Below are positions 44,258 to 50,129 of a DNA stretch of 50,129 nt, piece after piece. The notes beneath the pieces are model-generated. The model made no database searches and had not been told where the DNA came from. It saw nothing but the letters and a program-made list of their open reading frames with translations. Within the stretch, counting starts at the first letter, position 1; each line of letters starts with the position of its first letter. Made by a program: the position numbers and the translations under genes. The stretch is from Bacteroidales bacterium (GTDB lineage: Bacteria > Bacteroidota > Bacteroidia > Bacteroidales > Paludibacteraceae): assembly GCA_015061145.1 (NCBI GenBank), contig SUXD01000017.1, positions 1 through 50,129 of the forward strand, in the 5' to 3' direction.

Positions 44258-46579
44258 TTATTCCAAAACCACTTTTTCAAATTTCACTGTAAATTCTACA
44301 CGGCGGTTCTGCTGACGACCTGCAGCTGTGCTGTTTGTCGCCACCGGTTCGTCCTGACCTTTTCCTTCGGAAGTGATTCTATCAGCGGACACGCCTTTCT
44401 GCTCGAGGTATGCCTTGACTGCTGCGGCACGTTTCTCCGACAGAATCTGGTTCTTCTGCTTGTCGCCTGTATTGTCGGTGTGTCCTACTATGTGCAGGTT
44501 GTATTCCGGATTCATCTCCATCACTTTGGCTACATTGTCCAAAATAGCGTACGAAGAAGAGCGAATCACATCCTTGCCTGTTTCGAACTGTATGCCTTGC
44601 AAAGCCTGTTGGAAAAGTTTCTTCACTTCGGCTTTCACTTCGGGGCAACCGCTGTTGGCCTCAACGCCTGCCACTGTCGGACATTTGTCGAGATAGTCTG
44701 CTATGCCGTCGCCGTCTGAGTCTTTAGGGCAACCGTTTTCATCAACCATGCCGTATACTTCGGCCGGCGTGCCAGGACATTTGTCGAGATAATCGGCCAC
44801 ACCGTCGCCATCGGTATCCTTCGGACAACCGTTCTCATCTATTGTGCTGTAGGCCTCTTTCGGAGTGTTCGGGCATTTGTCAAGATAGTCGGCTACGCCA
44901 TCGCCGTCAGCGTCTTTCGGGCAACCGTTTTCATCCACTGCTCCTTGCGCTTCGGCTGAAGTGTTCGGGCATTTATCGAGGTAATCGGCCACACCGTCGC
45001 CATCGGTATCCTTCGGACAACCGGTTTCGTCAACCTCGCCCATTGAGCTGTCGGTGTTCGGACATTTGTCGAGATAGTCGGGCACACCGTCGCCGTCAGT
45101 ATCTTTCGGGCAACCTGTTTCGTCCACTGTTCCTTGCGCTTCGGCAGGCGTTTCAGGACATTTGTCTTTTCTATCCCAAACTCCGTCGCCATCGCTATCC
45201 TTTTTCGCTTTTCCATTGCGGAAAGTCATCATCAAACCGAAAGACACATTCGCCTCCTTGTTCTTGTACGGAACACGGTCGCTGTCGTAAGCCAAAGGAA
45301 TGAAATCGCTGGCCACATACAGATAGAAGATGCCCAGACGCGCACCCATAGCGGCGCCGAAATCGCTATATTCGCCTCCAAGCGAGGTGTAGCTCAAAGT
45401 AAAGTTGAACCAGCTCTTTGGCATGAAGTTAGCTGATACGGTCAAGTCTTCGTAAAGCGTTTTTTGGAAGAATGAGGTCTTAGAAGCCAAACCGAATGTG
45501 ATTTTGTCGTCCAAAATGCCGTATTCTGCACCCAACATCACTTTTGCTGAAAGCATAGTGTTGAATTTATGGCCTTCGGTAGTCTTATATCCCACATAAT
45601 CGTTTATCTGTGTTCCGTATTGTTCCCAATAAGTACCGTAGTTTTCTGAAGTCTCGTCTTCATCGTAGATATGCGCCCATTCGCCATCAGCTTTCAGCTT
45701 GGTGCCGCCCTTGCGCCAGCGGATGAAACCGAGGTCGAGCAACGAAGCGGAGAGTGTCAGGTGCTCAATGGGCTTGTAAGTGGCACCCAAATCGAACGAA
45801 ACGCCCAGCCCATTGCAGAAGCCTTTGGCTTTGGCGTGCTTGAAATTCACATCCATGCCATTGAGCGAGCCGTCTTCGGCAATGTCGTATGTAGCATAAG
45901 GGATGGTTCCCATTATCTGACCGTCGATGCGGGCATCCCAGCCGTACTTGTTCGCACCGAAGGCGAATTCGTCAAATTTGGCGTATGCTCCGGCATTTCC
46001 CACAAGGAATTTAGCCTTGGCACCAGCCGCCCATTTTTCGTTTATCTCGCGCGAGAAGCCCAAAGCAAACTCTGTCCATACCAGTTCTTTGGTTCCCAGT
46101 TTTGAGAATTTATACCATTCCACATCTTCACCTTCGGCACCATACAGACCCAGATCGGCCAATCGGCGCGGAATGTTGAAGAATACCTCGTCGCGCACCG
46201 AAGCGCCGAACGAAATAAAATTCTTCTCTTTCACGCGGAAACCGAACGAAAGCAAATCTACGCGCGACTCTTGTTTGAGCTTCAGCGTGTGTCTTGTCTT
46301 GTCGTAGAGTTTGTCGATGTTTTGTGCGCCGTCTTCCCAGAAAAAGAGGCCGTTGGCATCCTTAAAGTGTTTGTAAGCCACCGAGTTGTTGTGAGCTCCT
46401 ACATAAAATGCCGGCACAATAGGCAGATCGACATACACGCCTTGAATCGGCTGAAACGCCGGGTTCAGCTTATGACGCAGCGGATTGTTCCTCATGTAGT
46501 ACAACGAGGACACCTCCTGTGCCATAAGCGCGCCGCCGCACAAGAGGAAAAGGGTAAGAAATCGTAATTTTTTCTTCAT
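44258..46579 (-). CDS. DUF5723 barrel / TSP3 / OmpA-like outer-membrane protein
   Basis: A 773-residue outer-membrane protein. A signal peptide (MKKKLRFLTLFLLCGGALMAQ) is followed by an N-terminal beta-barrel resembling DUF5723 (NPAFQPIQGVYVDLPIVPAF near the start) to about residue 455. Six calcium-binding thrombospondin type 3 units (DxDGDGxxDYxDKCP) form a stalk, and a C-terminal OmpA domain (IQFETGKDVIRSSS, IVGHTDNTGD, QNRRVEF) should bind peptidoglycan. It probably tethers the outer membrane to the cell wall and may help anchor secretion or adhesion machinery, but the latter is only inferred from neighbours. It is monocistronic with its own promoter element and terminator. Confidence 0.87.
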   Translation of the reverse strand: MKKKLRFLTLFLLCGGALMAQEVSSLYYMRNNPLRHKLNPAFQPIQGVYVDLPIVPAFYVGAHNNSVAYKHFKDANGLFFWEDGAQNIDKLYDKTRHTLKLKQESRVDLLSFGFRVKEKNFISFGASVRDEVFFNIPRRLADLGLYGAEGEDVEWYKFSKLGTKELVWTEFALGFSREINEKWAAGAKAKFLVGNAGAYAKFDEFAFGANKYGWDARIDGQIMGTIPYATYDIAEDGSLNGMDVNFKHAKAKGFCNGLGVSFDLGATYKPIEHLTLSASLLDLGFIRWRKGGTKLKADGEWAHIYDEDETSENYGTYWEQYGTQINDYVGYKTTEGHKFNTMLSAKVMLGAEYGILDDKITFGLASKTSFFQKTLYEDLTVSANFMPKSWFNFTLSYTSLGGEYSDFGAAMGARLGIFYLYVASDFIPLAYDSDRVPYKNKEANVSFGLMMTFRNGKAKKDSDGDGVWDRKDKCPETPAEAQGTVDETGCPKDTDGDGVPDYLDKCPNTDSSMGEVDETGCPKDTDGDGVADYLDKCPNTSAEAQGAVDENGCPKDADGDGVADYLDKCPNTPKEAYSTIDENGCPKDTDGDGVADYLDKCPGTPAEVYGMVDENGCPKDSDGDGIADYLDKCPTVAGVEANSGCPEVKAEVKKLFQQALQGIQFETGKDVIRSSSYAILDNVAKVMEMNPEYNLHIVGHTDNTGDKQKNQILSEKRAAAVKAYLEQKGVSADRITSEGKGQDEPVATNSTAAGRQQNRRVEFTVKFEKVVLE
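44642..45199 (-). repeat. six tandem TSP3 units (about 96 bp each)
   Basis: Six consecutive 27-32-residue units with core D-x-D-G-D-G-[VI]-x-D-[YR]-[LK]-D-K-C-P, spaced by T/S/A/E-rich linkers ending VDE[NT]GCP. Repeat similarity is visible at DNA level, so unit number may vary between strains. Confidence 0.85.
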
Positions 46580-46607
46580 AATAAAAACTTTATTTATTTC
46601 AACGGCA

Positions 46608-46615
46608 CAAAGGTA
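46608..46615 (-). promoter_or_regulatory. -7 element upstream of the OmpA-family gene
   Basis: TACCTTTG on the minus strand matches TAnnTTTG, 28 nt before the ATG. The -33 region has no obvious TTG at 19-21 nt. Confidence 0.45.
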
Positions 46616-46710
46616 CTGAAAATGTTATGAATTTGTTGCCGAAACTATATAAATTCATTAAGAATCAGTTTTGAAAACAATCATTTTTCCCGACATTTTT
46701 CATATCGGGG

Positions 46711-46798
46711 AGCAAACAAGTAGCAAAGAGGTAGCGGAGAGGTAGCGAACAAATAGCAGAGAAATAGCAGAGAAACAGCGAACAAGTAGCGAAGACGA
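46711..46798. repeat. eight tandem copies of an 11-bp purine-rich unit
   Basis: Eight contiguous 11-bp units fitting AGCRRASARRT, the last copy degenerate, with no gaps in the 88 bp. It lies in the 547-bp intergenic region upstream of the OmpA-family gene. The plus strand is almost pure purine apart from the fixed C and T. An 11-bp period is close to one helical turn. Too short-period for CRISPR and not coding, since frames contain TAG. Confidence 0.9.
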
Positions 46799-46977
46799 TT
46801 TTTACAAGGTGTTGAATATCAATAAATTATAGTTTTAATTACATCAATAAAAAACTAAATATCAACAAGTTAAGTGATTTTTCTCTGCTTCCAGAGCTCT
46901 CTGGAACGAATTGACGAAACAGAAAACACATATCCTTTTCATCACTTCAATCCTTTCCATAAATAAAACCCTCCGTT

Positions 46978-47001
46978 CGGCGTAGCGTTTTCGCTACGCC
47001 G
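46978..47001. repeat. perfect 10-bp hairpin with TTTT loop
   Basis: CGGCGTAGCG / CGCTACGCCG around a TTTT loop, perfectly paired and GC-rich in an AT-rich spacer. It sits directly beside a fragment of an Rhs gene. No proper T tract follows on either strand, so I do not call it a terminator. Confidence 0.8.
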
Positions 47002-47010
47002 TTGCTAACG

Positions 47011-47081
47011 GCAAAGCCCGTTGCCGCCGCTAATGTAGTGCAGTTCTACGATATTGCCAAGAGAATCGGTAAGTTTTTCGT
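47011..47081 (-). pseudogene. 71-bp remnant of an Rhs/YD-repeat gene
   Basis: This stretch aligns without gaps to 49374-49444 inside the Rhs gene (offset 2,363 bp), with 5 mismatches in 71. On the minus strand it still reads YEKLTDSLGNIVELHYISGG, then ends shortly afterwards in unrelated sequence. It has no start, signal or remaining core domain, so it is a detached fragment, probably left by recombination between Rhs copies. Confidence 0.85.
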
Positions 47082-47117
47082 AAAGAGCAAAAGAGATGAA
47101 CGCATTTGTTCATCTCT
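47082..47117 (-). terminator. Rho-independent terminator of the LRR gene
   Basis: Perfect 10-bp inverted repeat AGAGATGAAC / GTTCATCTCT (47092-47101 with 47108-47117) and a 6-nt loop. On the minus strand it is followed by the T-rich TTTTGCTCTTT. It is 10 nt past the stop of the LRR gene and directly abuts the Rhs remnant. Confidence 0.8.
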
Positions 47118-47126
47118 TCTGTTTCC

Positions 47127-47480
47127 CTAAAACTCAATCAAACATTTTTCAAAACCTTTTAACGAGTCTTGTAAAAGAAAGTATTTCAAACTTCCTCGTG
47201 GTATATATATTTCTTTTAAAGAAAAGCAAGTATCGAATACATATTGTCCCATTTTTAGCGTTGGATTTCTTATTACGACTTTTTTAAGATTCACACATGC
47301 AAAAAAAGCTCTAACCTGTATTTCCTCTACTGTTATAGGAATTTCTACAAATGTAAGACCTGTTCTTCCTTCAAAAGCAAAAGCCCCTATGCATCTGATA
47401 TTACTGGGAATAACAAAGTTTCCTCTACATTCCTCAGTTGAAACATATGTAAGTTTATTTTCTTCCTGTATTATTTCCAT
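47127..47480 (-). CDS. small BspA-type leucine-rich repeat protein
   Basis: A 117-residue protein with about four BspA-like (LRR_5) units: NFVIPSNIRCIGAFAFEG, LTFVEIPITVEEIQVRAFFA, LKKVVIRNPTLKMGQYVF and SLKEIYIPRGSL. It has no signal peptide or membrane helix, so it is probably cytoplasmic, unlike most BspA adhesins. It lies downstream of the Rhs gene and the small secreted protein on the same strand, with its own terminator. Stand-alone LRR proteins have been proposed as immunity proteins in polymorphic toxin loci, which would fit but is unproven here. It could also be a leftover of a larger LRR gene. Confidence 0.75.
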   Translation of the reverse strand: MEIIQEENKLTYVSTEECRGNFVIPSNIRCIGAFAFEGRTGLTFVEIPITVEEIQVRAFFACVNLKKVVIRNPTLKMGQYVFDTCFSLKEIYIPRGSLKYFLLQDSLKGFEKCLIEF

Positions 47481-47562
47481 AACAATATCAATAACGAGGT
47501 GATAAATTGTATTCTGATTTTATCAAGAGAATTGGCGAATTATAGGAAAACCTAAACTTCAA

Positions 47563-48027
47563 CTACTTCGTTTCTATTATCAGCATTCCTCTTCTTCCTT
47601 TTTTCCCATATATCGGGACAGCCTGTTCTTTCGTCAGTTTTTCTATGGATATAACATCCTCCTTCTTAATCCTAGACAACACATCTTCTTTTTCTGATTT
47701 CGTCGACAAAACGGTGCTATTTAATGACACTGACATATTTGTTGAGATACAAATCATCAACCACCATGTATAATAATCTTTTTTTAGTTTTATTGGGTAT
47801 CCAATTTTATTCGGAAATATTTTCTTCGGGATTGTCACAGTTTTAAATCTCGTGATTTCTTTTTTATTTAGCTTCAATTTAAAAAAATCCACACTGTCCA
47901 TTTGGAGTCCATCCACATAATATTCGACTTTCGTTGGTCTTATCCCACAAACTAAACGAATTTCTTGAGCGTTTGCATTTGCAACAAACACACAAACCCA
48001 AAAGATAAAAAATATATTTTTACACAT
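47563..48027 (-). CDS. small secreted protein with SusC-plug-like C-terminus
   Basis: A 154-residue protein I do not recognise as a whole. It has a signal peptide (MCKNIFFIFWVCVFVANANA) cut before Gln, so it should be periplasmic or outer-membrane associated. The last 37 residues (IKKEDVISIEKL... PIYGKKGRRGMLIIETK) match, position for position, the plug-domain signature of SusC/TonB receptors (I-x-x-x-D-I-x-S-I-E-x-L...A-x-Y-G-x-x-G-x-x-G-V-x-x-I-x-T-K). No barrel or DUF4480-type regulatory domain is present. It starts 14 nt after the Rhs stop, the place expected for an immunity gene, but a plug-like immunity protein would be new. Confidence 0.7.
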   Translation of the reverse strand: MCKNIFFIFWVCVFVANANAQEIRLVCGIRPTKVEYYVDGLQMDSVDFFKLKLNKKEITRFKTVTIPKKIFPNKIGYPIKLKKDYYTWWLMICISTNMSVSLNSTVLSTKSEKEDVLSRIKKEDVISIEKLTKEQAVPIYGKKGRRGMLIIETK

Positions 48028-48041
48028 AATATTTCTTACTT

Positions 48042-50129
48042 TTAAAAAAAGTAAAATGGATAATATCTCAAAAAAGAATCTCTTATAGGATTAACAATCT
48101 GCGTCCCACCATAATTCAAACCAGTATTGTAACGATTTATAACATACGAATCAATTGGCATAAAATCGAATTCACCATGATATGGAGATGTTTTAAGTAT
48201 CTCATTATATTTGTTAAATGCCACATCCAATGCATTAACCTTATCACCATTATTAAGATAAACTGTTTTCTCAAACCCATCCCAATGAGTGTGATACATC
48301 GCTTTTGCATCATTAGGAATTCCATTGGGTAAATCTATTCCATATGAATGTCGCCAAGATTTAGGAAATCTCTCTACTGTTCCATTCTCCATTATAAAAC
48401 CGCCATATTCTTTATGCCAGAATCTTGCCCGTTGGAAATCCGCTTGCATAGTTTTATATTGCTTATAATTAAGGCCAACACCACCCATATTATTACCTCC
48501 TGTTTTCCATGCAATAAACGAAGTCAATTCATAAGTGCCATAGGACAACGCTCCACCTAAAAGCATAGAGATTCCTATTTGCTTCAAATTTCCACCGTTC
48601 AAAGCCGTATTCAAGCCTGCTGCAACAGCACCGCCACAAAATGCGCCTGCTCCGCCTCCGATAGCCGCACCGACTCCACCGCCTACCAATCCTGAAAATC
48701 CTCCTATAAGACCACCTTTTAACATTGAGATGCCATCCCAATTTGTAGCAAGTCCATTAAAACCGGCCCCAGCAACCGCACCTCCAGCCATTCCAGCCAA
48801 CATAGCTCCGCCACCTGCCGCACTTACGCCAACAGACGCGAAACCAGAGGCTCCACCTATTATTGCACCGCCAGCTATATATCCGAACATATTCCAACCC
48901 GTAGCTCCATTTTGATGCCCAATCACAGCTCCTGAAGTTGCACCTATCACCGCCCCAATTATCACAGGCACAAACCATGCAATTTCTCCACTTGGGTCAA
49001 TGTATTGCATCGGGTTGCCGTAGCAGTAGGCGTAGCGGTTGTAGTTCAGCCAGTTGTCGGGAGCCTGCACATACGGGTCGGGGCTAAGGAACTGCAGCAG
49101 CCACGGGTCGTACATTCTGCCATTCATATTTATCAAGCCGAACTCCGGCAGATATTCATGCATGGTGTAGCCGCGGTTCACCCCTATGCCGCGCAAATCA
49201 CTTGCGTCACTCTCCACATTCCAATCGCTCGCTTCCACGCGGTTGCCCCACGGGTCGTAAGCCAACCTATAGACAGAACCGCCGTCCTGTCCGGCAAGGG
49301 CTATGAGGTTGCTCTGGTAATCGGTGAAGGCGTGGTAGAGCGTATCGCCGCCAGCCGTCTTAACATACACGCCGCAAAGCCCGTTGCCGCCGCTAATGTA
49401 GTGCAATTCTACGACATTGCCAAGAGAATCCGTCAGTTTTTCATATCCGCCAATGTAAATGCGCGTTTCTATGGGCTGTTCGTCCTTGTACAGCACGCTC
49501 TTGCGGCGCTGCTCATCGGGGCCGTAGAAGAGTTCGTAGCGGTAATCGCCCTCGGCTATCGTTTCCGCCTTGCGGAAAGGCGTATAAGTGATGCGCTGCT
49601 CGTCGTGCGGAATGTTCTCAATATCAGCCGCAACAGAGGTAACAGCGTGCTTCGGATAGCCGTACTCGCCGTAGGCGAGTTCGTAGGAATCGTCAGCATC
49701 CACATTGGAGATATTGCCCGTGGCGGTGTTGTATTGAAGGCGGTTTCGCTTCTTGATTGCATTTTCACTGTCGTACAAATCCCACGCCGTAAGACGGCCC
49801 ATATTGTCGTAGGCGAATCGGTACGAATCCCCAGTGAGCAGGTTGCGCTTTTCGCTCATCTGCCGTTTGGCGTTGTACGAATAGGCGAGGCTGAAAAGCG
49901 TATCGCAGGCCTCCGAAAGCGGCTGCCCCATGAAGTTGTATGAGGCTGTGCGCAGGTGGTTGCCCACTCGCTCCTTTGTGATACGGTTGTATTCGTCACA
50001 CGCTTGGAACTCCCACAGCGTACAGCCGCGGCTGTCGGTCACTTTCGTGAGGTAGCCGTAGGCATTGTAGGTGTTCTCCACATAGTAGCCGCTCGGATAG
50101 GTCTCCTTCACGAGGTTGCATGCTGTCGT
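48042..50129 (-). CDS. Rhs/YD-repeat protein, C-terminal part with JAMM-like tail
   Basis: About 695 residues of a larger Rhs-type protein; the frame is open through the window edge, so the N-terminus is missing. Order: YD repeats (for example YSYNAKRQMSEKRNLLTGD), the Rhs-associated core ending GRMYDPWLLQFLSPDPYVQ and NRYAYCYGNPMQYIDPSGE, a Gly/Ala-rich hydrophobic stretch of glycine-zipper type (about 150 residues, possibly for membrane insertion), then a variable C-terminal domain. That domain contains EYGGFIMENG, YHTHWDG (HTH at 48285-48293) and DFMPIDSY, which resembles the Glu/HxH/SxxD pattern of JAMM-type metallopeptidase toxins, with Met in place of Ser. Toxin activity is inferred. 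Two small genes follow closely. Confidence 0.87.
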   Translation of the reverse strand, partial: TTACNLVKETYPSGYYVENTYNAYGYLTKVTDSRGCTLWEFQACDEYNRITKERVGNHLRTASYNFMGQPLSEACDTLFSLAYSYNAKRQMSEKRNLLTGDSYRFAYDNMGRLTAWDLYDSENAIKKRNRLQYNTATGNISNVDADDSYELAYGEYGYPKHAVTSVAADIENIPHDEQRITYTPFRKAETIAEGDYRYELFYGPDEQRRKSVLYKDEQPIETRIYIGGYEKLTDSLGNVVELHYISGGNGLCGVYVKTAGGDTLYHAFTDYQSNLIALAGQDGGSVYRLAYDPWGNRVEASDWNVESDASDLRGIGVNRGYTMHEYLPEFGLINMNGRMYDPWLLQFLSPDPYVQAPDNWLNYNRYAYCYGNPMQYIDPSGEIAWFVPVIIGAVIGATSGAVIGHQNGATGWNMFGYIAGGAIIGGASGFASVGVSAAGGGAMLAGMAGGAVAGAGFNGLATNWDGISMLKGGLIGGFSGLVGGGVGAAIGGGAGAFCGGAVAAGLNTALNGGNLKQIGISMLLGGALSYGTYELTSFIAWKTGGNNMGGVGLNYKQYKTMQADFQRARFWHKEYGGFIMENGTVERFPKSWRHSYGIDLPNGIPNDAKAMYHTHWDGFEKTVYLNNGDKVNALDVAFNKYNEILKTSPYHGEFDFMPIDSYVINRYNTGLNYGGTQIVNPIRDSFLRYYPFYFF

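Noticed and set aside
46711-46798. Possible CRISPR array
   Set aside because: The repeats are contiguous 11-bp units with no spacers, and no cas genes occur in the window.
46978-47001. The 10-bp hairpin as a transcription terminator
   Set aside because: No uninterrupted T tract follows on either strand and no gene ends next to it, so it is reported as a repeat instead.
49005-49943. A 312-codon plus-strand open frame opposite the Rhs gene
   Set aside because: The minus-strand frame has clear YD repeats and the Rhs core, and the plus-strand translation has no recognisable motif; it is a shadow of biased codon use.

Overview
The window looks like a chromosome segment from a Bacteroidota organism, most likely Bacteroidales. 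Supporting signs are promoter -7 boxes of the TAnnTTTG type, a type IX secretion system (T9SS) translocon gene (sprA) with several cargo proteins carrying C-terminal sorting domains, families typical of Bacteroidota (DUF4292, DUF4421, DUF5723-OmpA), a GH13_8-type branching enzyme and frequent Ala-Gln signal-peptide ends. No species can be named from the sequence alone.

Layout. (a) 1-8563, plus strand: housekeeping and envelope genes: trmN6 (5' end outside the window), a membrane-anchored LytM-like protein, dxr, rseP, dut, then a TPR protein, a DUF4292 lipoprotein and an EnvC-like coiled-coil LytM protein. (b) 8597-10623: a CAU-anticodon tRNA (minus), a DUF4421 outer-membrane protein (plus) and aqpZ (minus). 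(c) 10787-23832, all minus: eleven closely packed genes. In transcription order they are dsbD, a T9SS cargo protein, DUF2461, YhcH-like, glgB, a Wzz-like protein, wzx, wzy and three GT2 glycosyltransferases, several joined by ATGA overlaps. (d) 23898-31796: ruvA followed by the 2,426-codon sprA. (e) 31976-42867: four consecutive paralogous, secreted, carbohydrate-binding beta-helix proteins with T9SS-type C-termini. I interpret these as GH87-like alpha-1,3-glucanases, because all four keep an Asp...Asp-Asp triad with the spacing I recall for GH87. (f) 42960-46579: DUF456, a sirtuin and a DUF5723/TSP3/OmpA protein. (g) 46580-50129: a repeat-rich intergenic region with a fragment of an Rhs gene, a small LRR protein, a small secreted protein ending in a SusC-plug-like motif, and the 3' part of an Rhs/YD-repeat gene that runs off the window.

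How it fits together. SprA would export the CTD-bearing proteins of region (e) and the 721-residue cargo of region (c). In Porphyromonas the CTD is replaced by an A-type LPS anchor, so the wzx/wzy/wzz/GT block in the same neighbourhood may supply that polysaccharide. The four GH87-like proteins, two of which share a 560-bp block about 95% identical, suggest an expanded surface system for attacking alpha-1,3-glucan. This is the most interesting feature of the window. The Rhs tail with its small downstream genes and a detached Rhs fragment looks like a rearranging polymorphic-toxin locus.
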